From: Anaerolineaceae bacterium
GTDB lineage: Bacteria > Chloroflexota > Anaerolineae > JAAYZQ01
Direction: 5' to 3'
DNA length: 32,187 bases
NCBI GenBank assembly: GCA_012514775.1
Contig: JAAYZQ010000405.1
Location: 1 to 32,187, forward strand
Below are positions 17,010 through 27,121 of this stretch, piece by piece. Positions within the stretch are counted from its first letter, which is position 1, and each line of letters begins with the position of its first letter. The notes under the pieces were generated by a model that saw nothing but the letters and a program-made list of their open reading frames with translations, did not search any database and was not told the origin of the DNA. The translations under genes and the position numbers were made by a program.

Positions 17010-17777
17010 CTGTTAAAAATCAGCTACGTTGGGCACGCGACCATCATTGTCGACATTGGACAGATACGCGTGCTGACCGATCCCCTATTGCGGGATCGGG
17101 TCACCTTTTTGCAGCGGCACGGCGACAATCCCGCCCCCCACATGCTCGCCGAGCGGTCCCCGGAAGTGGTGTTGATCTCGCACTTGCACTACGATCACGC
17201 CGACCTGACGTCTCTGCGCATGCTTCCCGGGCGAACCCTGGTGGTGGCTCCGCACGGCAGCGGGCGCTATTTGGGACGGAGGACCGGGTTGGAGGTGTAC
17301 GAGGTGCGGGCCGGCGATCGCCTGCGGCTTGCCGACGTGGAGATCACGGCTCTGCCGGCGGCCCACGGCGAGGGATTCTCGCTGCCCCTGCCGGGCACGG
17401 CCTGCCTGGGCTATGCCCTGCGCAACAGCATGTCCGTCTACTTTGCGGGCGACACCGAGCTCTTTGAGGGCATGCACGCCGTGGGACGCGAGTTCGACCT
17501 GGACCTGGCCCTGCTGCCCGTGGGAGGCTTTACCCCTCGCGTTGGCGCCGGGCACCTGACCCCCAGGACGGCGGCCGAGGCGTTGCTCCGGCTCAAGCCC
17601 CGGGTGGCGGTGCCCATCCATTGGGGGGCGATGCGCCTGCCCGGCCCCCACGCCCTCTGGAACTCGGCGGACTATTTGAAGCGGCCGCCCCACACCTTTG
17701 CGGAGCACGCCTCGCTGCTCTCCCCGGGCACCGACGTGCGGATCCTCCAGCCGGGCGAGTCTACCACCGTCAACTGA
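17010..17777 (+). CDS. Metallo-beta-lactamase-fold hydrolase (UlaG-like), apparent CTG start
   Basis: This 255-aa protein belongs to the UlaG/NAPE-PLD-like branch of the metallo-beta-lactamase superfamily. It begins LKISYVGHATIIVDIG; the metal motif HLHYDHADL, a later ALPAAHGEG histidine, the bridging Asp in VYFAGDTELF, and VPIHWGAMRLPG are all present. No ATG, GTG or TTG lies in frame between the promoter and the conserved N-terminal strand. CTG at 17010 has AAAGGA 7 nt upstream and would give the usual MLKISYVGHA start. The first GTG (17070) would remove that first strand. The substrate is unknown. The gene converges on the next gene, and the two overlap by 8 nt at their 3' ends. Confidence 0.85.
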   Translation: MLKISYVGHATIIVDIGQIRVLTDPLLRDRVTFLQRHGDNPAPHMLAERSPEVVLISHLHYDHADLTSLRMLPGRTLVVAPHGSGRYLGRRTGLEVYEVRAGDRLRLADVEITALPAAHGEGFSLPLPGTACLGYALRNSMSVYFAGDTELFEGMHAVGREFDLDLALLPVGGFTPRVGAGHLTPRTAAEALLRLKPRVAVPIHWGAMRLPGPHALWNSADYLKRPPHTFAEHASLLSPGTDVRILQPGESTTVN

Positions 17778-18612
17778 CGTCAAACATCTCGTCCCAGAGC
17801 GTCGCCTGGCACACCCGCGTGACATCGCCCGCGATGGTGATGGACCAGTCGGGGCTGATGGTGACGTCGATGATGCCGCCGGGCATGTGCACGGCCACCT
17901 GCGAGTCGACCATGCCCAGGCGATGGGCCACCGCCGCGGCCGCGCTGCTGCTGGTTCCCGACGCCAGCGTGTAGCCGGCCCCCCGCTCCCAGATCTCGAT
18001 CCGCACGTTGGAGCGATCCAGCACCTGGAGAAACTGGACGTTGGTTCGCTTTGGGAAGCGGCTGGCGGTCTCGATGAGGGGGCCCAGCGATTGGGCCTCG
18101 GCGGCGCTCACCTCCTTGCGCAGCACCACGCAGTGGGGATTGCCCACCGTGGCGCAGCTCACCTGCAGTGACCAGCCGCCCAGGGTGAGGCTTTCATCCA
18201 GCACCTCCCGCGGCCGGCCGGCAACGGGGATCTTCTCGCTGTCGAAACTGACCTGCCCCAGCTCGATGGTCACTCGCCGCCCGCCCTCGTGCACCCGGGC
18301 CGTGACCCTGCCGCCCGGAGTGCCGATGGTAAAGGGCTCGGTCCCTACGTGGCCCACGTCCCACAGGTAGCGGGCAAAGATGCGCAGCCCGTTGCCGCTC
18401 TTCTCGAACTCGTTTCCGTCGGGATTGTAGAGCTTCAGTCCAAAGTCGCAGCCCTCGGCAGGGATCGGCCCGATCAACAGGCCGTCGGAGCCGATGCCAT
18501 AGTGCCGGTCGCAGATGCGCTTGATCTGGGCGCCACTCAAGCTCACCTCCGAGCCGGCGGGATCCATCACGAGGTAATCGTTGCCAAGGGCGTGGTATTT
18601 GTTCACCTGCAT
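17770..18612 (-). CDS. Diaminopimelate epimerase (DapF) family protein lacking both catalytic cysteines
   Basis: This 280-aa protein has the DapF fold signature: KYHALGNDYLVMDP, HYGIGSDGLLIG, LYNPDGNEFEKSGNGLRIFARYL, VSCATVGNPHCV and ERGAGYTLASGTSSSAAAA. DapF normally uses two Cys as acid/base pair, in CGNGxR and ACGTG or ACGSG; here they are Ser72 and Ser218. The Glu of GAGET is Tyr. The nucleotide codons (AGC, TCG) confirm the changes. It may catalyse a different epimerisation or isomerisation, or be inactive for meso-diaminopimelate formation. Start ATG 18612 has GAGGG upstream; longer in-frame extensions lack conserved sequence. It lies 19 nt after the prolyl oligopeptidase gene and is probably co-transcribed with it. 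Confidence 0.85.
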   Translation of the reverse strand: MQVNKYHALGNDYLVMDPAGSEVSLSGAQIKRICDRHYGIGSDGLLIGPIPAEGCDFGLKLYNPDGNEFEKSGNGLRIFARYLWDVGHVGTEPFTIGTPGGRVTARVHEGGRRVTIELGQVSFDSEKIPVAGRPREVLDESLTLGGWSLQVSCATVGNPHCVVLRKEVSAAEAQSLGPLIETASRFPKRTNVQFLQVLDRSNVRIEIWERGAGYTLASGTSSSAAAAVAHRLGMVDSQVAVHMPGGIIDVTISPDWSITIAGDVTRVCQATLWDEMFDVS

Positions 18613-18631
18613 CTCTATCCCTCGTTTCCTT

Positions 18632-20722
18632 TTACCCGGCCGCCTCAGTGCCGGCTCGCATGCCAAGGACCTCGACGAGAAAGGCCCAGATGTCGGCTGC
18701 CTCCTGGATGACGATGGCCGTGGGCTTGCCAAAGCCGTGGCCGGCCCGGGTCTGGATGCGGATGAGCGTGGGGGCGTCACCGGCCTGCGCGGCCTGGAGG
18801 GCCGCGGCGAATTTGAACGAGTGGCCGGGCACTACCCGGTCGTCGTGGTCGCCCGTCAGCATGAGGGTGGCGGGATAGCGCGTGCCGGGTCGCAGGTTGT
18901 GCAGGGGCGAATAGGCGAGCAGGGTCTCGAACTGCTCGGGGTCGTCGGCTGACCCATAATCGCTGACCCAGGCCCAGCCGATGGTAAACTTCTGGAAGCG
19001 CAGCATGTCCATGACGCCCACCAGGGGCACGGCCGCGCCGAACAGCTCCGGCCGCTGCGTCAGGCAGGCGCCCACCAGCAGGCCGCCATTGGAGCCGCCC
19101 ATGATGGCCAGTCGGGAGGGCGAGGTGATGCCCGAGGAGGCCAGGTATTCGGCGCAGGCGATCATGTCGTCAAAGACGTTCTGCTTGTTGTGGAGCATGC
19201 CGGCCTGGTGCCACTCCTCGCCATACTCGCCGCCGCCCCGCAGGTTGGCCTGGGCATAAACCCCGCCCATCTCCAGCCAGGCCAGGCGGCTGGCGGCAAA
19301 GGCCGGCACCAGGGGGATGCTAAACCCGCCGTAGCCGTAGAGCAGGGTCGAGTTCTGGCCGTCCAGCGGCATTTCGCGCCGGTGGGTGAGGAACATGGGG
19401 ATGGCGGTGCCTTCCCGGCCGGGGACAAAGACCTGGCGCGTGACGTAGGCGCCGGGGTCAAAATCCAGGGGTGGGGCAAAGATCAGCTCGCCCTCGTCGC
19501 GGGCCAGGTCGTAGCGAAAGATGGTGACCGGGTAGAGAAAGGACTGGAAAGCGTAGAACATCTCGTCGTCGTCGGGCTGCCCGGTGAGCTGCAAGGCGTC
19601 GCCCAGGGAGGGAAGGGAGCCCAGGGTGGGCAGCTCGATGGCGCCCAGGGGATTGCCGTTCCGGGAAACGCGCAGGATCTGGTGATAGGCGTCGTGCAGG
19701 GTGACGGCGATGAACTCGCCGTGCACCAGGCGCACCTCGCCGAGCACGTCGTCGCTCTCGGCAATGAGGGTGCGCCACGACTCTCGCTCCGGCTGCTCGG
19801 TGTCGACGGCGATGAGCCGGCCCCGGGGCGCCTGGAGGTCGGTGCGCAGATAAAAGACCGGGCCGTCGTTGCCCACAAAGTGGTAGGCGGCCTCCATCTT
19901 GCCGATGAGCTCGACGACGGGGCCGCCGGCGTGCAGATCCTGGTAGAAGAGCCGGTTGCGGACGTCGGTGCCCTGCCACACCTCCAGGATCAGGTAGCGG
20001 CCATCCTCGCTGGTCAGAGCGCCAAAGCCCCACTCTTTTTCGTCGGGCCGCTCGTAGATAAGGGTATCCCGGGCCTGCGCCTCGCCCAGCCGGTGCAGGT
20101 AGAGCTTCTGGTAGTAGTTGACCCCCGTATAGTCGGTGCCGGGGGCCGGCGCGTCGTAGCGGGCATAGTAAAAGCCCGAGCTGTCGGCGGACCAGGCGGC
20201 GCCCGAGAACTTGCTCCATTCCACGACGTCGGGCAGGTCCCGGCCCGTGTCCACCTCCCGCACGCGCCAGGTGAGCCAGTCGGAGCCGGCGGCGCTGGTG
20301 GCATAGGCCAGCCAGCGCCCATCGGGGCTCGGCTCCCACCGGGTCAGGGCCACCGTGCCGTCTTCCGATAGGCCGTTGGGGTCGAGGAGCTCGCGGGGCT
20401 CGGCGTCCAGGCTCTCCAGGACGTAGAGCACGTCCTGGTTCTGAAGGCCGCTGTTGCGAAGCTGGAAGTAGCGGCCGCCGCGCTTGACCGGGGCCCAGGC
20501 CTTGGCATAGTCCCACAGCTCGGTCAGGCGCTCGCGGATGCTGTCCCTCTCGGGGATGCGCTCCAGGTAGGCAAAGGTGACCTCGTTCTGGGCCTCGATC
20601 CAGGCCCGCGTCTCTGGCGAGTCGGTATCTTCCAGCCAGCGGTAGGGATCGGCGACGGGGGTGCCGTGGTAGTCGTCGACCTGGTCGCTGGTGCGCGTCG
20701 GAGGATACGTGATTTTGGCCAA
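18632..20722 (-). CDS. Prolyl oligopeptidase family serine peptidase (S9A)
   Basis: This 696-aa peptidase would cleave short Pro-containing peptides on the carboxyl side of Pro. The N-terminal segment ([26 protein letters not shown]) is characteristic of S9A. A seven-bladed beta-propeller spans about residues 75-410, followed by an alpha/beta-hydrolase domain. The triad is visible: Ser544 in GGSNGGLL, Asp near 627 in [11 protein letters not shown], His near 662 in RAGHGFGK. No signal peptide is visible, so it is probably cytoplasmic. It starts at TTG 20722, with GAGG 5 nt upstream; no ATG is in a suitable place in frame. The membrane protein gene upstream ends 35 nt before, and the DapF-like gene follows. 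Confidence 0.95.
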   Translation of the reverse strand: MAKITYPPTRTSDQVDDYHGTPVADPYRWLEDTDSPETRAWIEAQNEVTFAYLERIPERDSIRERLTELWDYAKAWAPVKRGGRYFQLRNSGLQNQDVLYVLESLDAEPRELLDPNGLSEDGTVALTRWEPSPDGRWLAYATSAAGSDWLTWRVREVDTGRDLPDVVEWSKFSGAAWSADSSGFYYARYDAPAPGTDYTGVNYYQKLYLHRLGEAQARDTLIYERPDEKEWGFGALTSEDGRYLILEVWQGTDVRNRLFYQDLHAGGPVVELIGKMEAAYHFVGNDGPVFYLRTDLQAPRGRLIAVDTEQPERESWRTLIAESDDVLGEVRLVHGEFIAVTLHDAYHQILRVSRNGNPLGAIELPTLGSLPSLGDALQLTGQPDDDEMFYAFQSFLYPVTIFRYDLARDEGELIFAPPLDFDPGAYVTRQVFVPGREGTAIPMFLTHRREMPLDGQNSTLLYGYGGFSIPLVPAFAASRLAWLEMGGVYAQANLRGGGEYGEEWHQAGMLHNKQNVFDDMIACAEYLASSGITSPSRLAIMGGSNGGLLVGACLTQRPELFGAAVPLVGVMDMLRFQKFTIGWAWVSDYGSADDPEQFETLLAYSPLHNLRPGTRYPATLMLTGDHDDRVVPGHSFKFAAALQAAQAGDAPTLIRIQTRAGHGFGKPTAIVIQEAADIWAFLVEVLGMRAGTEAAG

Positions 20723-20757
20723 TGGATCCTCATCCTTTCTGCTGTTGCAGGTTGCCG

Positions 20758-21522
20758 CTATACGGGAAAGTCTCGGTGCCGGAAGTGCTCCTCCACGCGG
20801 CGGGCCGTGGCCTCTTCGCCCGGCGGCACGGGCACCTCGACGGTATAGCGGCGGTAACCCATGGGTCCCGTCCTGTCCAGGCTCCGCAGGTTGAACAGCA
20901 GCCGCGCCTGCCCGCCGTCGTCGACCAGGTCCACGCCCTCCATGCCGGCCAGGGGCCCGCCCCAGGTGTGGAGCACGCCGCTCATGTAGAGGCCGTTGGC
21001 GGCGATGATGGCCTCGCCGCCGCTCCGCAGCGCGCGGCGATGCTGGAGGGTGGGCATGACCAGGGCAAAGAAAGCCACCACGACGAGCATGCCGAGCATG
21101 AGGGCCACGAACCCCGGCATGTTCTCCTCCTGGCCCTCCATAAAGCCCACGATCACGAACAGCACGGTGCAGGCTATGGTCAAGACAGCCACGATGAGCA
21201 GCATGAGCCAGTTCCGGCCCCGGGTCGCGGCCAGGTCGCGTTCGGCCTGTTCCCGCTGGAGGCCCGGGTCATAGGCCCAGCGGGCCAGAACCTCCTGGCC
21301 GCGGAGCATGGACTCCAGGCGCTGCACCCGGCGGGCAAAGATGACCGCGGTCACGAGCCCGCTGACCAGGAGAAAGAGCCCCAGGAACTGAAGGGCAAAT
21401 CCCCACTTAAAGCCGTCCATGCCGGCCACGGGGGGCAGGACCATGAGCAGCGCGCCGGCGAGGGCGAGCACCAGGCCCACCGTCCGCCCCGTGATTTCCG
21501 AATTCCGCCTCAACGTTGTCAT
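20758..21522 (-). CDS. Uncharacterised four-span membrane protein
   Basis: I do not recognise a family. The 254-aa protein starts at ATG 21522 with GGAGG 6-8 nt upstream. It has two N-terminal hydrophobic spans (GLVLALAGALLMVLPPVAG and FALQFLGLFLLVSGLVTAV), a basic loop with Arg/Glu-rich helix (ARRVQRLESMLRGQEVLARW), two further spans (WLMLLIVAVLTIACTVLFVIV and GFVALMLGMLVVVAFFALV), then a soluble C-terminal domain of about 90 residues (GGEAIIAANGLYMSGVLHTW, LLFNLRSLDRTGPMG, YTVEVPVPPGEE) that resembles the beta-strand segment of membrane-anchored PH-like domains. Its own promoter lies at 21601-21629. It is upstream of the peptidase gene on the same strand. Confidence 0.75.
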   Translation of the reverse strand: MTTLRRNSEITGRTVGLVLALAGALLMVLPPVAGMDGFKWGFALQFLGLFLLVSGLVTAVIFARRVQRLESMLRGQEVLARWAYDPGLQREQAERDLAATRGRNWLMLLIVAVLTIACTVLFVIVGFMEGQEENMPGFVALMLGMLVVVAFFALVMPTLQHRRALRSGGEAIIAANGLYMSGVLHTWGGPLAGMEGVDLVDDGGQARLLFNLRSLDRTGPMGYRRYTVEVPVPPGEEATARRVEEHFRHRDFPV

Positions 21523-21600
21523 GTTGCCTCCGGGTGCTTGCGGACTGCCACGTCGTCGGTTCCTGGCACCTGGCGCCGCGTATGCTGAATGGACAGGGCC

Positions 21601-21629
21601 ATTGTAGCATGGACGGTCGCAAAGCTCAA
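21601..21629 (-). promoter_or_regulatory. Promoter of the four-span membrane protein gene (extended -10)
   Basis: Read on the minus strand, TTGAGC (21629-21624) and TACAAT (21606-21601) are separated by 17 nt, and TGC precedes the -10 box (TGnTACAAT, an extended -10). The start codon at 21522 lies about 70 nt downstream. A short GC stem (GGGCG/CGCCC, 21652-21665) at the end of the upstream AttH-like gene might weaken read-through. Confidence 0.65.
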
Positions 21630-21664
21630 AAGGAGCAGCACAAAAGGCAACGGGCGGCCTCGCC

Positions 21665-22837
21665 CTAGAAGCGGCCGCGCATGGAGCCCGTGTAGCCCGT
21701 GAGCTCGACGTAACCGCTGCCGGCCACGGGTTGCCCGGCTCGCCGGCCCTCGACCCGCACGGCGCCCTCCCAATAGGCGTAGGCCAGGTCCAGCTCCTGG
21801 CCGGCCAGGTAGGGCACGATCTCGACTTCGAGGGCCAGGTCGGGCACGCTGAAAGTCCAGCGGGCGGGATAGACGGCGCCAGTGCCGGGGCTGCGCCAGG
21901 TATCCTCCACGCGTACCTGGAGGTCGCCGGCGGCCAGGTGCCGCGCCGAGCCGTCGGGCGCCACAAAGGTGCCGCTGGAGTACGGATCGATGTCGCCGTC
22001 CTCCCTGCGGAGCTGGAAGGCCATGAGGGCGCTGCCGTCGTCCAACTGCACCGAGAACCAGTCCCAGCCCACCTGCCCGGTGCCCAGGCTGCTGGTGCTC
22101 CACTCGTGATCCATCCAGCTCAGGCCGGTGACCTGGTAGGCCCGGTCGCCGACCTGCACGCTGCCCGCCGTTTCCAGGCGCGTCAGGCTGTAGTAATAGG
22201 AGGCGTTCCCCGGCTCGGCGCCCTTGGGGCTATAGCCCCGGTCGCCGTGGAGCACCGGGTCCCGTGTCGCGGCCAGGAGCAGGTCCAGCGCCACGCCATC
22301 CTGGGCGGCGCGGAGGCGCACTGTGCCGGTGTCGACCTCCTCGGCGCTCCAATCCTCCAGCCAGACGGCAAAGGGCTGCGCCCGGGCGCCGGCCAGGCCC
22401 GCGCCATCCCGGGCAAACCGCTCGAAGGCCTGGAAGCGCCGGCCGGCCACGTCGGTCACGGCCAGGTGGGCCATGTAGGCCTGGTTGGTAGCCCAGGCCG
22501 ACTCGCGCTCGACCCGCTCGTGGGGCGGCGCCAGGGCCCGCCGGAAAAAGGTGAGCTGGTAGCCCAGGTGCCGGCCGTCCCCGGTCTCCAGGTTGCCGGT
22601 ATAGTACCACCATTCCACCTGGTAATCGGGATGGGGGCCGTGGTCGGCGGGGAAGCTGATGGGCAGCGGACCTTCGGCCCGCCGGTAGCCCTCGGCGTCG
22701 CCGGCCAGGGCCACGAGGCGGGCCTGCACTCGTTGCCCGCCCTGCCCGTCGCGCCCGGCCAGCCAGAAGGCGGCCGCCACGAGGGCCGCCAGGATCGCGA
22801 GGGCCAACACGAGGCGCGCCCGGCCGGCTCTACTCAT
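21665..22837 (-). CDS. AttH/CrtC-like lipocalin-fold secreted hydrolase (COG5621-type)
   Basis: This 390-aa protein has an N-terminal signal or anchor (RARLVLALAILAALVAAAFWLAG), then two lipocalin-like domains. The motif DYQVEWWYYTGNLE at about residue 72 is the mark of the AttH/carotenoid 1,2-hydratase-related family. Other conserved blocks are GYQLTFFRRA, NQAYMAHLAVTD, SYYYSLTRLETAG, WMDHEWSTS, WDWFSVQLDDGSALMAFQLR. The family is generally annotated as predicted secreted hydrolase, and its biochemical role is poorly defined. It overlaps the permease gene upstream by 8 nt (22830-22837), and the ATPase-permease-AttH order is a recurring operon type. I infer that it works outside the membrane with that ABC system. 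Confidence 0.88.
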   Translation of the reverse strand: MSRAGRARLVLALAILAALVAAAFWLAGRDGQGGQRVQARLVALAGDAEGYRRAEGPLPISFPADHGPHPDYQVEWWYYTGNLETGDGRHLGYQLTFFRRALAPPHERVERESAWATNQAYMAHLAVTDVAGRRFQAFERFARDGAGLAGARAQPFAVWLEDWSAEEVDTGTVRLRAAQDGVALDLLLAATRDPVLHGDRGYSPKGAEPGNASYYYSLTRLETAGSVQVGDRAYQVTGLSWMDHEWSTSSLGTGQVGWDWFSVQLDDGSALMAFQLRREDGDIDPYSSGTFVAPDGSARHLAAGDLQVRVEDTWRSPGTGAVYPARWTFSVPDLALEVEIVPYLAGQELDLAYAYWEGAVRVEGRRAGQPVAGSGYVELTGYTGSMRGRF

Positions 22838-25386
22838 GGCGCAGCGCCTCGGCGGTGACCGTCCGGCCCATGCGCAGCGCGGGATAGACGCCGGCCAGCA
22901 GGGCGGCGAGCAGCGCCACGACCAGGGCCTGGAGGAACGGCCCCGGCTCCACCCGCATCTGGAGCGTCCAACCGAAGGAGCGGAGGTTGATGATATAGAT
23001 GAGGATCAGCGACAGCACCACGCCCGTGGGCATGGCCAGCAGCCCGGCCACGGCGCCCATGAGCCCCGTCTCCAGCATGACCAGGCCCCAGAGTTGGCGG
23101 GCGGTGAGGCCCACGGCGCGGAGGATGCCCAGCTCCCGCTGTTTCTCGAGCTGGAGGGAGAGGAGGGCGCTCAACACGCCGATGAAGGCCACGCCCGTGG
23201 CCAGGATCTGGAGGGCGCCGGTGATGGCAAAGGTCCGGTCAAAGACGGCCATCGCCTCCCCACGCAGGTCCTGGTTGGGCTGCACAAAGAGCTGCTGCCG
23301 GGGAGCCAGGGCGTCGCCCAGCTCCCGGGCCAGCAGGGTGGCGTCGACGCCGGGGGCCAGGCGCAGGGAGAGGGCCGTCAGGGCGTCGTCGTCCCAGTGG
23401 CGGCGATAGGTGCCCAGGGTCATGGCCACCGTGCCGCTGGTGGTGGCATAGTCATAGTAGACGCCGGCCACCGCAAAGTCGCGGGGGCCCTCCGCCGTCT
23501 GGAGCGTCACCGTGGCGCCGCGGCGCGGCAGGTCCAGGCGGTTGGCATAGGGCTCGGAGACGACGACGGCCCCCTGCTCCATGGCGGCCCACAGCTCGCC
23601 CTGGGGCATGGCCGTGGAGACGAAGGGCCGTTGGGCAAAACCGGGATCCTCCACGGCAAAGATGGACGCCGGCCCCTCGGGCGACTCGACGGTGGCCGAC
23701 CGCAGCGCGTCCACCTGCTCCACGCCCGGCCACGCGGCGGCCATCTCCCGGACGCCGGGGGCCAGGGGCGTCGTCGCCTGGGTCCCGGTATAGCCGGGGG
23801 CCGTCACGTACACGTCGCCCAGGAGCACCTGGTCCAGCCAGGTGACGACGGTGTGGCGAAAGCTGCCGATCATCAAGCTGACGCCGATGGTCACCGCCAC
23901 GGCCACCATGAGGGCGGCCACGGCCACGCCCGTACGGCTGATGGCGCTCACCACGTTGCGCGGCGCCATGCGGCCCAGGGCACCCCCCAGCCGTCCCAGG
24001 GGCCCGGCCGCCAGGCGCATGGACAGCGCCGTGGTGATGGGCGTCAGGGCGGCAAAGGCGGCCACGGCGGCAAAGGTGCCGGCAAAGCTCACGAACAGGC
24101 TGTCGGTGGGCAGGGCCAGCAGCAGGGCGCCGCCCGCGCCGACCAGCAGGCCGGCGAGGGCCACGCGGCCCACGGCCCGCCGCGCCTTGCCCTCCAGCAC
24201 CGAGCGCGAGAGGGCGGCCCGGGCCGGCACGGAGGCCGCCTCCCAGGCGGGCGGCGCGGCGGCCAGCACCGTGGCCACCACGCCCAGGACCGCACCCTTG
24301 ACCAGGCTGGAGGCTGCGATCTCGACCTCCTGGACGGTGACCGAGAAGTAGAGGTCGTTGACCGTCTGCGTCACGGCCCGCACCGCGCCGCGGCCCATGG
24401 CGACGCCCAGGAGCAGGCCCAGGGCCGAGCCGGCAATGCCCACCAGGAGCGCCTCGCCGGTAACGAGCGCAAATATCTCGCGGCGGGTGACGCCCAGGGC
24501 GCGCAGGGTGCCAAAGAGCGGCCGGCGCTGCACCACCGAAAACGTCATGGTGTTATAGATCAGAAAGAGGCCCACCACCAGGGCCAGCAGGCTGAGGGCC
24601 AGCAGGTTGAGGCGAAAGGCGGCCGTCATCTCGGCCACGGTGCCGGCCCGGGCGGCGACTTCCACGACGGCCGCCCCCGCCGGCAGCATGGCCTCCAGGC
24701 GCTGCCGGGCGGCGGCATTCCCCTCGGGCAGGATCAGGTCGATGCGGTCCAGCCGGCCGAGGCGGCCGGTAATCTCCTGGGCGGTGGCGATGTCGGCCAG
24801 GAGCAGGCCGTCGAGGGCGCGGCGGCTGAGGTCGTCGGCGGGCTCCAGGAGGCCGGCGACGAATGCCTGGCGCTCGTAGCCGCCCACCTCCAGGGCGAGG
24901 GGATCGCCCTCCGCCAGGCTGTAGCGGGCCGCCATCTCGGACGAGAGCAGCACGGCGCCGGGCCGGGTGAGGAGTGCCGAGAGCTGGTCGACGGGGGCAC
25001 TGCCCTCGCCCCACAGGTAGCTGCGAAAGGGCGCCTCGGCAAAGGGATCGACGCCCAGGAGCTGCAGGGGCCGGCCGCCCAGTTGGGGCGACGACAGGAT
25101 GTCGGTGACCACGGGCGCGGCCGCCGTCCCCGGATCGAGGCCGCCGCGGCGGTACGCCACATAGATCTCTTCGTCGATCCCCTGGGAGCCGGCGACGGCC
25201 TGGTGGGTGGCGCGGCCGGCCACGGCGTCGGTGCTGTAGTCAAAGGCGCGGGCGGCGCTGCTGTTGGCCAGGTCCACGGCCACGGCCACGCCAACGCCCA
25301 GGGCGATGCCCAGGATCATCAGCGCCGTCTGCCAGGGGTGGCGGGCCAGGGTGCGCCAGCCGACGTTCCAGAGTGTGCGCGGTGCC

Positions 25387-25394
<8 letters not shown>
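22830..25394 (-). CDS. ABC transporter permease, double FtsX domain
   Basis: This 854-aa permease has one N-terminal span ([21 protein letters not shown]), a large external domain, three spans ([53 protein letters not shown]), two central spans and a third that begins a second FtsX unit ([21 protein letters not shown]), another external domain, and three terminal spans ([52 protein letters not shown]). That is the ten-span, double-FtsX layout of MacB/LolE-related export or mechanotransmission permeases. The ATG at 25394 overlaps the ATPase stop by 8 nt; the gene overlaps the AttH-like gene by 8 nt at its other end. In the internal frame an 18-residue N-terminal extension would lie inside the ATPase gene and is rejected. 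Substrate is unknown. Confidence 0.93.
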
Positions 25395-26091
<697 letters not shown>

Positions 26092-26111
26092 ACGTCTAGA
26101 CCTCGCCCGCC

Positions 26112-26117
26112 ATTATA
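26112..26117 (-). promoter_or_regulatory. Candidate -10 box for the ABC/FtsX/AttH operon
   Basis: TATAAT on the minus strand lies 21 nt upstream of the ATPase start. The leader would be about 14 nt and begin at its ribosome-binding site (GAGG at 26104-26101). I do not see a convincing -35 box at 16-18 nt, so this is moderate support only. Confidence 0.5.
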
Positions 26118-26181
26118 CCACGGGTGAGGCCGCGCTTCCGATTCCGGGATGGGGGTTGGCAAAGCGCTGCGCGCTGCGCGG

Positions 26182-26646
26182 TCAGTCCCGGCTCTTGACC
26201 AGCACGCTCCAGGTGCCCCGCTGGACGACCTTGTCGTCCTGGTTGACGACCTCGACCTTCAGGCTGACCAGGCCGCCGCCCAGGCGGGGCATGGCCTTGG
26301 TCTCGGTGACGGTAGCCCGCAGCCGGACCGTGTCGCCGATATAGACCGGCAGGCTGAACTTCCAGTCGCCGATTTCGCGAAAGGCCAGGGCCGTCTCCTC
26401 CAGGAAGCCGAGGCGCATGGCTAGGCCGCTGGCGATGGACATGATCAGGAGCCCGTGGGCCACCCGCTGCCCGAAAGCGTGCTCAGCGGCATAGACGGCG
26501 TCGGTGTGGATGGCGTTCCAGTCGCCGCTCAGGGCGGCAAAGGACACCACGTCGGCCTCGGTGATGGTCCGGGCCGGGCTGACGATGGTCTGACCGGGCT
26601 CGAACTCCTCGAAAAACAGCCCGGTGCGGACCGCTAGTTGTGCCAT
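26182..26646 (-). CDS. MaoC-like (R)-specific enoyl-CoA hydratase
   Basis: This 154-aa hot-dog-fold protein matches R-specific enoyl-CoA hydratases. The hydratase-2 motif is visible in FAALSGDWNAIHTD, with the catalytic Asp (in GDWN) and His (in AIHTD), followed by the conserved FGQRVAHGLLIMS. It starts FFEEFEPGQTIVSPARTITEADV, the usual MaoC N-terminal pattern. The likely reaction is addition of water to trans-2-enoyl-CoA, giving the (R)-3-hydroxy product; the physiological pathway is not shown by its neighbours. Start ATG 26646 follows a strong GGAGGAGAG. A longer frame extends upstream but crosses the 22-bp inverted repeat and has no conserved sequence. Confidence 0.92.
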   Translation of the reverse strand: MAQLAVRTGLFFEEFEPGQTIVSPARTITEADVVSFAALSGDWNAIHTDAVYAAEHAFGQRVAHGLLIMSIASGLAMRLGFLEETALAFREIGDWKFSLPVYIGDTVRLRATVTETKAMPRLGGGLVSLKVEVVNQDDKVVQRGTWSVLVKSRD

Positions 26647-26705
26647 GTCTCTCCTCCTCACTGTGCTATCGAGGCTCCCATGCTCATCAGGGTAAGATCT
26701 GCCGA

Positions 26706-26717
26706 ACTGCGCGCAGT
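26706..26717. repeat. 12-bp palindrome
   Basis: ACTGCGCGCAGT is a perfect palindrome, 3 nt from the left arm of the large inverted repeat. It might be an operator or part of the same repeat element. Confidence 0.5.
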
Positions 26718-26720
26718 GGA

Positions 26721-26786
26721 GGAGCCCCGAACTTGTTCGGGCGGGCCTACATGAGAGGCAGACTGCCCGAACAAGTTCGGGGCTCC
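26721..26786. repeat. Perfect 22-bp inverted repeat, each arm itself palindromic
   Basis: The left arm (26721-26742) and right arm (26765-26786) are exact reverse complements over 22 nt with a 22-nt spacer. Inside each arm CCCGAAC and GTTCGGG face each other across 2 nt, so each arm can also fold alone. This is the layout of a REP/BIME-like or MITE-like element. It lies in the 181-nt gene-free stretch between the MaoC-like gene (start 26646) and the CxxC protein gene (stop 26828). I see no other feature in the gap besides the 12-bp palindrome. Confidence 0.9.
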
Positions 26787-26827
26787 CAAGCCGTGATCTC
26801 CTGTCATCGTCGGCCGGGTAGGTATCT

Positions 26828-27121
26828 TCACTCGTCCTCGTCGGCAAATGCCGCGCAGCAGGGGCAGTTGTTGGCGTGCAGGCCGGCGGGCACGTCCTCC
26901 GGGCCAATCGAGCCGCCGTCCCGCGTCGGCCAGCGGCCGGTCTCCAGCCAGTGCTGAAAGCGGGGATCGTCCAGGTGGAGGACGCAGGTCTCGCCCGCCG
27001 TCTGCACCAGGGCCGACAGGCGGTCGGAGCAGGCCGGGCAGAGGCGCTCCATGCGGCCGCGGCCCATCACCGGCCGGAAGCGGCCCTCGGCCGGGCCGCC
27101 GCAGCTCAGGCAGTTGGTCAT
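26828..27121 (-). CDS. Small cysteine-rich protein with three CxxC pairs
   Basis: I do not recognise the family. The 97-aa product begins TNCLSCGGPAEGRF and has CLSC, CPAC and CPCC pairs (about residues 4-7, 29-32 and 86-89), so it can bind zinc or another metal; the last pair is near the acidic C-terminus (FADEDE). The middle section (GETCVLHLDDPRFQHWLETG, ..WPTRDGGSIGPEDVP) is hydrophilic, with no membrane span. Its ATG overlaps the stop of the TIGR04076-like gene (ATGA at 27121-27118), so both are translated from one mRNA. The pairing suggests a shared metal- or redox-related function, but this is inference. Confidence 0.75.
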   Translation of the reverse strand: MTNCLSCGGPAEGRFRPVMGRGRMERLCPACSDRLSALVQTAGETCVLHLDDPRFQHWLETGRWPTRDGGSIGPEDVPAGLHANNCPCCAAFADEDE

